Shown piece after piece: positions 44,053-55,100 of a stretch of 64,000 nt of DNA; positions within the stretch are counted from its first letter, which is position 1; each line of letters starts with the position of its first letter. The stretch spans positions 3,070,845-3,134,844 of the forward strand of contig NC_087084.1 in NCBI RefSeq assembly GCF_026151205.1, in the 5' to 3' direction. Under the pieces are notes generated by a model. The model had not been told where the DNA came from, did no database searches, and saw nothing but the letters and a program-made list of their open reading frames with translations. The translations under genes and the position numbers were made by a program. Source of the stretch: Bolinopsis microptera (Eukaryota; Ctenophora; Tentaculata; Lobata; Bolinopsidae).

Positions 44053-44259
44053 ATGAGCAAGCTGGATAATGACATTCTTTTTTGGAATTATATCACGCTT
44101 GCTCTTTTAGTATTAGCACTAACATCAAACATGAAAACTGAGAAGTTAGCATATGAAGCAAGTCATAAAACTAAAACTAAAGTAGCCTGGAAAAGTATTT
44201 GTTTGTGCGTTGATTTACAGAGAGGGGAACAAATTTACAATGCCGACTCCACTTCGTAA
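44053..44259 (+). CDS. Small ORF with one hydrophobic segment, unknown
   Basis: 68 codons, starting MSKLDNDILFWNYITLAL and including a hydrophobic stretch that could cross a membrane. An identical first 42 codons occur at 51962, where a short in-frame duplication brings an early stop. It is convergent with and overlaps by 25 bp the last exon of GPCR A, so the DNA may only be that gene's 3' UTR. Conservation of the frame reflects recent duplication and proves little. Confidence 0.25.
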   Translation: MSKLDNDILFWNYITLALLVLALTSNMKTEKLAYEASHKTKTKVAWKSICLCVDLQRGEQIYNADSTS

Positions 44260-44696
44260 AAAGAAAGATTTATCAGTCCTGAACTTTTTGATTTGATTGC
44301 CTCTCTATCACTCGGAGCTAAAACAATCAAACTGTTTCTCAAAACGTGTTTCTGTATTCGTTCCTCTGCGGCCAACTTGCCGGATACTGGTCTGGTTCTA
44401 GCTTTACCCTGGGTAGCTGTCATGCGCCTCTTAATCACAGGATCTGAAGCTGGTCGGTAGTATTCCCCAATTCGAGGCTTTAATTTAACCGGACTTGGTG
44501 TCGTAGTAACATCCGACTCTTGCGAGGGTGTTTTGTGAGAATGTCTGTAGATGAAGTCGTTGGAAGCAGAGAGACTAGCCGGTCTGACGGGTACAGTGAC
44601 ACTGTGGTGAGCACTAGTTTCTGTAGTGAGGGTCTGGGAGAAGACGCTCCCGCGGGTGGAGAAGGAGCTGCTTTGTCTGCGTAGACGGATAGCTAT
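44235..44696 (-). CDS. GPCR A last exon: long cytoplasmic tail
   Basis: 153 residues and TAA, entered in phase 0 from an acceptor (cctcccacag). It begins IAIRLRRQSSSFSTRGS and is rich in Ser, Thr and basic residues, with possible arrestin/GRK and kinase sites, but holds no known domain. Copy B matches it at the DNA level with numerous indels, and there both the acceptor AG and the stop are altered. Confidence 0.8.
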   Translation of the reverse strand: MAIRLRRQSSSFSTRGSVFSQTLTTETSAHHSVTVPVRPASLSASNDFIYRHSHKTPSQESDVTTTPSPVKLKPRIGEYYRPASDPVIKRRMTATQGKARTRPVSGKLAAEERIQKHVLRNSLIVLAPSDREAIKSKSSGLINLSFYEVESAL

Positions 44697-47600
44697 CTGT
44701 GGGAGGATTGTGTTAACGTTATGTTAACGTCATGTTAACGTTATGTTAATGTTATGTTAACGGTATGTTAACGTTATGTTAACGGTATGTTAACGGTGTT
44801 AACTGTTAACACTACAGAACCCTTTTAGGTTTATATGACTTAACTAGAGGATTTTATTATGTTTTATGTAAATTGTAAAATTGTTTCGTTGTAAAGGAGA
44901 TCGGTCATGTTGTTATGATGCTTATTAAAAACTATTAATATTTAATATCGTAAAAAGACAACAAGTATGCGCTTTTACGCACCTTAATATCTAACTACGG
45001 TAACATCAAAATCTTGATTTGACTAACAGCAGAATCAAAGAAGATGGATTTGGCGGCCACTCGGAACTCTTTGTTTAGCAAGAAGTAGATGAGAGGATTG
45101 ATGCTAGCATTACTCAGCATCAACAAGATGAAACCTTGAACTTCTGAGTATGTTACCTGAGGAGATTCAACTGGTCATAACTTAGAAACAGTCGTGTAGC
45201 TTAACATTAAGATTGCAGCTTTCAACAGTTTTTAATAATCACTCAAATTCTCCATAAAATGACTTAAAACTTGTTTTAAAAAATCAAAACCCTAATTTAA
45301 AATGGTAGTAGACGCCAAAAGACTACACCCACATTGACGTTGTAATGAAATGCTGCTAGGAAAGCTATAGATAGTAGTGGAGTGTAGCTGACTAGGATAG
45401 TAGTGCCAATAACAATGAGCAGGGTTCCTGCTTGGTTACGTAGCTTTCTGGCTGCTGCTTCTTCTTCCGACTGTAAACAGTAAATTGTTAACGTTACTCT
45501 TATGAATATTACATTAATCAGATGGCTGCTGTTAGACTGCAATAATATAACGGCCGTTAGAAACTGCGAGTAAGCTATAATACAGCTGGAACTGTTAATA
45601 CCTTGGCGGTTAAATTTGTTAAGTACCACTATAAAAGATGCAAATTTCTGAAAACGTCATGACTCATGAGGTAAATTTGTTAATTCTCCGGGATTTCGAC
45701 CACTTAAAACATCTTGATCTAGCAGGACTCACCAACGCAATGGACGTATTGCGTGTTCGGTACACGAATGAGTGTGGTTGTCCTGGTTGCTCTCCTTCAC
45801 CTTGGTTTGGTCTCCAAATCAACAACGCTCTCAACGCTTGCACAATCTGTAAATTAATAACTTTGAAACATTTGAAATTTGAAATGAAATGATGTATAGA
45901 AACATTACATCCCCATTTCCACCTAAATTCGCGGTTTGGCCTATCTCGACCTCCATCATCCAAATCACCACACGTCTCTGAACACTTCTACGGAGCTACA
46001 AAAGTGTAAATAATGAAATATCTTATAACCTGTTTGTAGAATGACTTCTCTGTCTCCTGATCAGTGTTCATGTTGGGTGTTGTGTGGACCCACTTTCCTT
46101 GCCTCACTCTCAGTGTATCATAGCTTGAGGAGATATTTAAGGGGACTTCGTCGGATAGCCTGCATGAAAATGTGTAAACAAATATTGGCTTCTTCTTAAA
46201 GACTTCATAATATGACATGAGGATTCGCAAGCCATCAAGTGATGCTACTGATGAAACCAAGCACAAAATAATCTATATTATCATCATCCTAAGCCTTTTT
46301 TTCCAAAGAGTGAGAGTCCAATCGAAATACCTAAATACAATATAAACATTTAAAAAATAGTATCCAAATCTACCTGACGATGGGTTCGTTTGTACAAGGG
46401 AAGGTGAAGTTGGGTGTTAAATGTTTGTGGGGTTGTGTACTTTCACTTGTTTGTCTCTTCATCTGAAATCATTGAGCAGATTAACAAGTGTTTCGGCTTC
46501 ATTTCAAAAGAGTGATAACAAAAATAATCCATCAATGATCCTGTAAGAATTGGGCACTATGCAGCCACTTTTACAGCTGTAGTGAATAAGTATAATAAAC
46601 TTGTACTTGTATTGTATAGTAGTAATGTATATTGTATAGTAGTAATGTATATTGTATAGTAGTAATGTATAGTAGTAATTTATAGTAGTAATTTATAGTA
46701 GTAATGTAGCAGTATAAGTTATAACTATAAGTAACTGAATAAGTTATTATATAAGTAACTAAATAAGTAACTACCTCGAGTGTACTCTCACAACTAAGAG
46801 GTCTCCAACTAGGACTAGAACCAGAGATCCTGTCTAACTGACGTCTTGTGTACTTTCGTGTCGTGATAAATATTACTGCGGAGAAGGAATTGTTACTAAA
46901 TATTACTAATTATTACTATAAATTACAGATATGATAATATGAAAATTGTGTCTTGACTCACGGACGGTTAATAGGGATAAAAACAATGTTCACAAGCTGG
47001 GCGTTGCTGGCAGCAGCAGCAGCGGCTGCCAAGTGCAAAATTAGACAACTCTACAAAAGTTACCAAACACTTTTAATAACTGACAGTATAAAGTTTTTCA
47101 CCTAATTTTGAGCGTGTATTGACGCAGTAGATGGGGTGATACCATGTGATAACCATATAAGGGGTGATTGTTAGAAGCTAGCTACTGTTGTGCAGTCATG
47201 ATATTCAGGCGAATCCACGAGATATTGTCCGAATAACACGCACAAAAATTCACGGAATGCAAATCGTTTTACCATTTATCAAATTAGGACTTGACAAGAG
47301 CAGCTCCAATGTTTTTGTCCGGAAACTTCCGGAATGTTCAAAACTAATAAACGGTCACGTGATAATCACTTTCAGTTCTATAACCGGACGTAAGGGCCTG
47401 TTTTATAATTGGTGAAACGTCCTGCCTGCAAACGGGTAGAAGGAGAGTATGCTTACCAACATAGATGGTCAGTACTTATTACTTACCGACATAGCTGGTC
47501 AGTACTTATTACTTACCGACATAGCTGGTCAGTACTTATTACTTACCAGTTACCAACATAGCTGGTCAGTACTTATTACTTACCGACATAGCTGGTCAGT

Positions 47601-48985
47601 ACTTATTACTTACCAGTTACCAACATAGCTGGTCAGTACTTATTACTTACCGACATAGCTGGTCAGTACTTATTACTTACCGACATAGCTGGTCAGTACT
47701 TATTACTTACCGACATAGCTGGTCAGTACTTATTACTTACCAGTTACCAACATAGCTGGTCAGTACTTATTACTTACCGACATAGCTGGTTAGTATGATA
47801 ATGATGGGCAGAGGTAGGAATCCTATGTTGAAAGCTAAGAAATAGGCGACGTTATATCTTGAGCTCATAGCACACCTGAGAATAATACTGATGTTACATG
47901 ACCATATAAGGCAACAAAAGTGTTACTTTTTCAATGACGGGTATAGAATTGTAGCATCTTAGAATAAGTTTACTGGTTGGTTATCAACATGGGTTTGTCC
48001 AGCTATCGTTCAATTTGAACAGCTGTTCTCTGTTTACCAATAATAGTTAATAGTTATCAGTAAAATAATTCGGCCAGAAGGTAAATATGTGATTAGTCAA
48101 ATCATTGTCAAAAATACAAAAGGTTTTGTAACATAATTAAGTGATTTATAAATAAATACCATGGATGGGATGGGTGGAACATGTATTTGAAGTTGTTGAC
48201 TCCTAGTACTATATACTGACTATATAACAGTCCCAAAACCATGCCTCCGCCCTCCATCAAACAACGCTATATAAACTTTGAGATGTTATAAACTTACTGT
48301 CTTATTGTCCTCTGCAGCAAGTCTGAGGTTATACTCGCTGAGAGCGATGATGAAGATGATAGCATGGTTTATACATCGCCAAAACAATGTATTGAGTTAC
48401 AGAAAATGAATAGCAGCCGGTTTACACTTTACAGAATTGCACATGATATATACATGACACAGGGGCTCCGTCACCAAGCAGACGATCGAGCAGACGAAAC
48501 AGCTGACAGAGAAAATACAAGAAGTGATTCCGAGCGGGTGTAAGAAGGGTGTAAAGTATAGGTAGCTCAATGTACGAGTGTGCACGTGTGCGCGGCTCCG
48601 ACTGGCACTAATTGTGGTAATAAATAACCATGAGCTGATATAATGATTTCCCGCCAAATATGAAACAGCTAGTACTGTGTCTTCTAGAATGTTCGCTTGG
48701 ATCGATGTTATGACAGCTTAAGACAGATATTTACTAATCCACAGTTCAAATCTTTGACGATGAAATTGTAAATGTATAGGTATTATAATAGTTGAAATTT
48801 ATAGATTTTAACTACCGAGCTGGTTGCGTGATGTTGAGAAATTTGTTGATTTCTGCATTTTCGAAACGTTCTTTTTTCGAAAAGGAACGCAAAGCCGTTT
48901 CCTGTCAGTCCGACTAACATTATCAAACTGAAGAGTGTTCCTGCAGAATCCGGTCCGAGGTCCGGATAACTTAAGCAGCTGTGAG
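44235..48985 (-). CDS. Class A (rhodopsin-like) GPCR gene A
   Basis: Exons with matching phases: 48337-48298 (ICL2), 48266-48160 (TM4/ECL2), 47875-47778 (TM5), 47025-46962, 46159-46030 and 45846-45733 (long ICL3), 45470-45333 (TM6), 45156-45028 (TM7), 44696-44235 (C-tail). A TM1-like exon is at 48985-48816. TM7 reads LSNASINPLIYFLLNKEFR, the NPxxY signature plus helix 8. TM6 has VSYTPLL in place of CWxP. TM5 is preceded by the conserved ECL2 Cys (CAMSSRYNV). There is no Lys at the opsin position. No TM2-TM3 exons were found between 48338 and 48815, so the gene may be incomplete or assembled wrongly. Ligand unknown. Confidence 0.8.
44708..44805. repeat. 12-bp repeat adjoining a 3' splice site
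   Basis: Units of gttatgttaacg, immediately upstream (minus strand) of the acceptor of the GPCR A tail exon. Read on the gene's strand the unit is cgttaacataac. The same array is expanded in copy B (52640-52800). Confidence 0.9.
44995..45470 (-). CDS. GPCR A exons for TM6 and TM7
   Basis: Exon 45470-45333 encodes SEEEAAARKLRNQAGTLL and then TM6; exon 45156-45028 encodes TM7 and helix 8. The donor after TM6 (aat|gtgggt) and that after TM7 (gct|gttagt) are moderate. If the TM7 donor is skipped, the frame runs on for ten codons to TAG at 44997-44995, giving a receptor without the long tail. This may be a real alternative form. Confidence 0.85.
46030..47025 (-). CDS. GPCR A exons for third intracellular loop (first two)
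   Basis: Exon 47025-46962 starts with a run of alanines coded by GCT repeats (AAAAAASNAQLVNIVFI) and ends with two bases that join exon 46159-46030 (SDEVPLNISSSYDTLRVRQG). With 45846-45733 (IVQALRALLIWRPNQGEGEQ) this makes an ICL3 of over 110 residues, comparable to biogenic-amine receptors. The phase match across all four junctions is the main support. Confidence 0.7.
46605..46700. repeat. 18-bp tandem repeat in GPCR A intron
   Basis: Units of attgtatagtagtaatgt and shorter forms. A degenerate version occurs at 54720-54830 in copy B. Confidence 0.85.
47458..47777. repeat. 30-bp minisatellite carrying copies of a 5' splice site
   Basis: Ten copies of cagtacttattacttaccga plus catagctggt (some with an extra cagttac). 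On the gene's strand each unit reads ...agctatgtcg|gtaagtaat, the same as the real exon/intron junction of the TM5 exon (donor at 47777), so the array seems to have grown by duplicating the exon end and donor. In copy B (55745-56378) the array is about twice as long. Confidence 0.92.
47778..48337 (-). CDS. GPCR A exons for ICL2, TM4 and TM5
   Basis: 48337-48298 encodes SEYNLRLAAEDNKT, whose one-base start phase fits the TM3 exon of copy B. 48266-48160 encodes RCLMEGGGMVLGLLYSQYIV and the ECL2 start, ending in phase 2. 47875-47778 begins with the base completing Trp and then CAMSSRYNVAYFLAFNIGF and TM5 with its Pro. The first two exons are separated by only 31 nt (48267-48297, gtaagt...tatag). 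Reading through meets TAA, so splicing is needed. Confidence 0.75.
48338..48815. other. Interval where TM2-TM3 of GPCR A would be expected
   Basis: An 86-codon minus-strand frame (48397-48657) contains hydrophobic, Cys-rich stretches (SCIFSVSCFVCSIVCLVTE) but no LGDxxC or DRY-like motif, and phases do not fit. Nothing homologous to the TM3 exon of copy B was found. Confidence 0.4.
48816..48985 (-). CDS. TM1-like exon of GPCR A
   Basis: After an acceptor (tttcacttacag) the frame reads SYPDLGPDSAGTLFSLIMLV and GLTGNGFAFLFEKRTFRK, which has the class A TM1 GN pair and a following basic loop. A possible donor (agctcg|gtagtt) leaves phase 0. There is no start codon in this frame, so an upstream exon is needed. 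It is distinct from the TM1 of copy B. Confidence 0.45.
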
Positions 48986-51960
48986 CTGTAAGTGAAAGCG
49001 AGTGGCAGGTAGATATTAAACTCTTCAGCTGCTGAGTGAGAGGTGTTTTGATGCCTATTTGATGCTCAAACTAGCTTTTTTCTAGTTTCCGTCACACACC
49101 GAGATCGGTGTGTAATCGGTCACGTGCGGGTCACGAGGTAGGGATTGAGCGCGCTTAGTGGCGGCATATAGCACGTGATATTTGCAAAGCCAATTACACG
49201 CCTTATACGGTATAATCAATATATAATTGCGTGCGTGCAAGTAAATATTTTGTAAACAATGTAAGTATAAAGTTAACTTTTGCTTGGATATAAACATGCA
49301 AGTGTGAGGTAGCATAGTTGGCAGTGCACTGGTTTGTTGCTCAGATGGGTGAGAGCATGGGTTTGTCTGAACCATCCTCGAAATCGTTGTTACGTTGAAA
49401 ACTGTAACTCAGCTCGATTATCATGTTACCTAGCTAGTAACTTGGTGATTGAACAGAGAGTGGAAAACCAGACGAAAGTAAAGATGAAGTCTCGGGGACC
49501 GGGGAAGCGGCTGATGATGGGCAAGAATAATTAAAGCGCCCTAGGCCGCTCCCCAAACCAGACCAATAACACATTTTCTGAAAATTTCTAATTTTCGAGG
49601 TAAAACTAAAGGTAACATTTTTAGCGACAAAATAGGCATATTTGTATGTTGTAGCTAGTAATCAGTTGTATAACTCTCGTGCACGCTGGCCGCGCGCGAT
49701 CAAAAAAGGTTGCGCAACGTGTATCGAGTCATCTGATAAGCTACAACTCCAATTTTTTAAGAACAAATGTAATTCGAAATATGGCCAAACTTTGACGGAT
49801 GTTACTCGTCTAAATTTCTTCGAAGTAGTGCGCGCCGCTTTCTTCTCGAAATGTTAGTGGCCCGATGGCAAGTGCTACGAAGTAGCGCGCGCCGGGCCAG
49901 ATCATTAACAATGGTCAAGGCCAAACTGCAAACACAATCCGATAAAAATTAGCTCGAATCTCGATCCGATTTGCTACACGTTGTATATTTGTAGCGCGAT
50001 GCATTATTGTGTACTTACTGGTCCGCGCTGCGCATCAAATAATTCTTTTAGCAACCTTGTCATACGTTGTGCGCGGCTCCCCCTGTATCGTCGAAGACGA
50101 TACAGGATCACTACTACTATAGTGAAGCGACCGTGGGGGTCACCACGTGATACAATAGCAACCACAGTAGATCGGCAAAATGTTAAATGCACCACTGAGC
50201 CTGATCGCTTCGCAGAGCAAAGATTTCGATGGGTTGACATCGTCAATCAAGTTTGACATCTACTCTCACAGAAGCTCGAAAAGAGCGCTGCACATTAATA
50301 TTGGGATTGGCGTGCATTGTCTCACGTCGTGACCCTCATTGCTGAGATCGTCCGATCCTGATTGTTATTCCATTTAATAATGGCATATTGGCATGGCAAA
50401 AGCCACGATACGGCCGCTCACTTGCATGCGCGGCGGGCCTACAATGTGAGGCAAGGCGTGCCAGTACAGGTAACATCGCCCTTAGCATATAATTACAGCA
50501 TACAGGCAATTTTCGCATCGCATGTAATAAATGCTGCATTTTACTTGAAAGTTTCAATCGAAAAGTAATTTCAGTATTATCTTAATATTTTAACATGTAA
50601 TTAAAATTGTGTTATCAGTTTGAGTTATGAACTTTAAAAGACTTTGTTTCTTCTTCCGAAGTAAAAACGGGTCAATCATAATACAAAGTGTAAAACAACA
50701 ATAAAATACCATATTTTATCAATCAATATGTCACACGATTCCGTCAGTTCGAATAGGGGACATACTGCAGCTTCATGTTTTAAAGAAAGACTGGCCTATT
50801 TTTTCTGATTAATTGGGCGGCATATTTGCATCAAATAATATAAAATTGATCATTGTGGGATTTAGCACTGGAATTTAGCACGTAAACATCAGAAATCATA
50901 CTACTTTAACGCTTGAAATAATAACTGATTAATAATACTGCAGATTATATTTTACTGTTTCGATTCATATCACTTTATTGTTTATGATGTTAAAGAAATA
51001 AAACATTACTTCACAGTCATACCCCAGAAAGAATAGCACTTAAAACCTAAGAAAAATTGTGTTAAGTTTTCATGTATTGTGCATGACTACATGACGTACG
51101 TATGTACATATTATTATAAATTTACTTTCACCAATAATTGAATAGTTGTAAATGATGCAGGTATTCAAATGGAGGAAAGTAGCAGTACAAAAATGATAAA
51201 CCTCCCGAGTCCTGCATAGATTAGTTTTCTTTCCCACCTACTAGTACTACTACTTGTGACTTTGTGAATAATGATTAGATTTGTTTGGTTTATGTTATGT
51301 ATTTATCTGTGTATTTAAAGCATTAGCACTGCGGACAAAAAGTTTTCCTTCATTCTATTCTTCGTGCTTCAATTCGTCACATATTTTCACAAGAGTATTG
51401 TATATGAATATGATTTATGAATCTAATTATAGATCGCGCAGTTCTGGGACTGCACTCAATTTCGACCCAAATTTGAGAAATTAACGGACTCAATTTCTAA
51501 AGCCAAAGGGTAAACTACCTGGGATGAATTGTTTTGCATAACCCTTACAGTACGAATAATAACAAAAAGTTTAGTATTAAGTGTTCAGTATTACTATTGT
51601 ACACATAATTAATATATAATTTATTATTCAATTCATATTTTAAATCCATGTCAACTAAAAGTACAATAGAAATAGTATTGCCAGTAAATTAATAGTGTCA
51701 GTTGTACTAGTACATCAAAATAAACGCGTAAATTTGATATAAATAAAGTCTTTTAGTTCGTTGATGTTAAAACGGTAATTGTTTCTCATGAGGTCATGTC
51801 GTATAATATAATGGCTTGTTTATGATTTAGTTTGCTCAGTTTATGATTTATCAAAGTTCATAGTTTGCGTAACCGCAAACTGGCCGTGATGTAATTTACC
51901 CGGCGCGACATTCACTCCACCCGCATTCATTTCACTTCTATCTTCCAGAATAGAGGGGAA
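48986..51960. other. Intergenic region between GPCR A and B
   Basis: Mostly single-copy sequence without a convincing gene. 50060-50160 carries a degenerate copy of a GC-rich element (ttgtcatacgttgt ... gcgcggct ... acgtgataca) that also lies in the introns of all four lectin-like genes. 49794-49820 repeats the start of the small ORF at 31413. From 51220 the sequence duplicates 43330 onward. Confidence 0.5.
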
Positions 51961-52159
51961 GATGAGCAAGCTGGATAATGACATTCTTTTTTGGAATTAT
52001 ATCACGCTTGCTCTTTTAGTATTAGCACTAACATCAAACATGAAAACTGAGAAGTTAGCATATGAAGCAAGTCATAAAACTAAAACTCATAAAACTAAAA
52101 CTTAAGTAACCTTGGAAAAGTATTTGTTTGTGCGTTGATTTACAGAAAGGGGACAAATT

Positions 52160-55100
52160 TACAATAGCCGACTCCACTTCGTAAAAAGAAAATTAATCAA
52201 TCCTGAACTTTTTGATTTTGATTGGCCTCTCTAATCACTCGGAAGCTAAAACGATCAACTGTTTCTCAAAACGAGTTTCTGTATTCGTTCCCTGCAGCCA
52301 ACTTGCGCTACAGGCCTGTTCTACGTTTACCCTGTAGCTGCATGCGCCTCTTGATCACAGGATCTGAAGCTGGTCGTAGTATATATTCGCCCCAATTCGA
52401 GTTTCAATTTAACCGGACTTGGCTGTCGTAGTAACAATCCGACTCTTGCGAGGTTGTTTGTTGAGAATGTCTGTAGATGAAGTCGTTGGAAAGCGGAGAG
52501 ACCTAGCCGGTCTGGACGGGTACAGTGACACTGTTGTGAGCACTAGTTTTTTCAGTAGTGATGGTCTGGGAGAAGACCTCCCGCGGGTGGAGAATGAGCT
52601 GCTTTGTCTGCGTAGACGGATTGCTAACGTGGGAGGAATTGTGTTAACGTTATGGTAACGTTATGTTACGTTATGTTAACGTTATGTTAACGTTATGTTA
52701 ACGTTATGTTAACGTTATGTTAACGTTATGTTAACGTCATGTTAACTTCATGTTAACGTTATTTTAACGGTATGTTAACGTTATGTTAACGTCATGTGAA
52801 CGAGTGCGGATACTCGCACCCGTTATAAACCTACAACTATAACAAGGGTTCTGTAATGTTAACTGTTAACAACACAGAACCCATTTTAGGTTTATAAGAC
52901 TTAACTAGAGGATTTTTTATGTGTTATGTAAAATTTTTTCGTGTAAAGGAGATCGGTCATGTTTGTTAAGATCTTAATAAAAACTATTAATAATTAATAT
53001 CGTAAAAAGACAACAATACGCCTTTTACGCACCTAAATATCTAACTACGGTAACATCAAAATCTTGATTAGACTAACCGCAGAATCTAAGAAGATGGATT
53101 TGGAGGCCACTCCGGAATCTCCTTTGTTTAGGCAAGAAGTAATGAGAGGATGTATACTATCATTACTTAGCATCAAACAAGATGAAACCTAGAACTTCTG
53201 ATATTGTAACGCTGAGGAGATTCAACTGGTTCATAACTAAAGAAATCAGTCGTGTACGCCTTAACATAAAATGGTCAAGGCATTTCAACAGTTTTATAAT
53301 ATATAATCACTCAAATTCGTCCATAAAATTGACTTAAAACTTTTTATAAAAAGATCAAAAACCCTAATTTAAAAAAATGGTAATTAGACGCCATAAGACT
53401 ACACCCACATTGACGTTGTAATGAAATGCTGCTTGCTGAAAGCTAAAGATAGTAGTGGAGTGTAGGCTGACTAGATAGTAGTGCCAATAACAATGAGGCA
53501 GGGTTCCTGCTTGGTTACGCAGCTTTCCTGGCTGGCTGCTTCTTCTTCCCGACTGTAAAGAAACCAGTAAATGATTGACGATACTCTATGAAAATTACAT
53601 TAATCAGATGGCTGCACTGTTAGACTGCATAATATAACGCCGTATTAGAAACTGTGAGTAAGCTATAATACAGCTGGAACTGTTAATACCTTGGCGGTTA
53701 AATTTGTTAAGTACCCTAAAAAAGGATGCAATTTCTGAAAACAGTCATGACTCTTGAGGTAAATTTTAATTCTCCGGGATATCGGACGCACTTAAAAAAG
53801 AATGTAAACATCTTGATCTAGCGGACTCACCAACGCAATGGACGTATTGCGTGATCGGGGTACACAATGAGTGAGGCAGTCCTGGTTGGCACTCCTTCGC
53901 CTTGGTTTGGTCTCGCAAATCAACAACGCTCTCAACGCTTGGTCACATCTGAAAATTAATAACTTTGAAACATTTTGAAATTTGAAATTTGAAATTAAAT
54001 GCTGTATAGAAACATTACATCCCCATTTCCACCTAAATTCGCGGTTTGGCCTATTTCGACCACCATCTCCCAATCACCTACTTGTACGCTCTGAACACTT
54101 CAAGCGGAGCTACAAAAGATGTGAATAATGAAAAATCCCATAACCAGTTTGTAGAATGACTTCTCTGTCTCCTGAAATCAGTGTTGCATGTTGGGTGTTG
54201 TGGGGATCTCACTTTCCTTGCCGCCTTCACTCTCAGTTGTCAACATAGTTTCTTTGAGGAGATATTTAAGGGGACTGTTCGTCGGATAGCCTGCATGAAA
54301 AATGGTGTTAAAAATATTGGCTTCTTCTTAAGACTTCATAATATGACTTTCTTAACGATCATGAGGATTCGCAAGCCATCAAGTGATGGCTACTGAGAAA
54401 CCAAGCACAAAATAGTTATATTATCATCATCCTAAGCTTTTTTCCAAAAGTGATAAGTCCCATTCGAATACCTACTTACAATATAAACAGTTAAAAAAAA
54501 TAGTATCCAAATCTACTTACGATGGGTATCGTATTGTACAAGGAAGTGAAGTTGGGTTTAACAGTTTGTGGGGTTGTGTACTTTCACTTGTTTGTCTCTT
54601 CATCTGAAATCATGTAGCAGATAACAAAAGAGCGATAACAAAAATAATCCATCAATGATCCTGTAAGAATTGGGCACTATGCAGCCACTTTTACAGTAGC
54701 GAATAAAATAATAAACTTGTACTTGTATTCTAGTAGTAAAAAATGTACATTGTATAGAATAATGTATATTGTATAGAAGTAATGTATATATCTTAATTTA
54801 ATAGTAGTAATTTATGAGTTTAGTATAATGTAAGCCACTACACTGAGTATAATAAATATATAATAAACAGGCATCATATATTATATAATCACTATAGACA
54901 GTGAGTACTATTTAAATATAGGTTACCTATATAATAACTACAATAAAGCGCGCGAGCACCGAGCTATCTGATTTACATAATTACATTTAAGTAACAAATA
55001 AGTAACTACCTCGAGTGTGCTCTCACAACTAAGAGGTCACCAACTAGGACCTATAAACCAGAAATCCTGTCTAACTGACTCTTGATGGACTTTCGTGTCG

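Noticed and set aside
44995-45156. Opsin identity for the GPCR
   Set aside because: The retinal-binding Lys position in TM7 is Leu in LLMLSNASINPLIY, so it is not an opsin.
45664-45963. 99-codon minus-strand frame as one exon
   Set aside because: Only 45733-45846 is bounded by good splice sites and phases with its neighbours; the rest of the frame is intron.
48397-48657. 86-codon minus-strand frame as TM2-TM3 of GPCR A
   Set aside because: Hydrophobic and Cys-rich, but without LGDxxC, DRY-like or NLAxAD-like motifs and with incompatible phases.
49300-49380. tRNA-like sequence
   Set aside because: Some D-arm-like words (tagcatagttggcagtgc) but no acceptable T-arm box or acceptor stem pairing.
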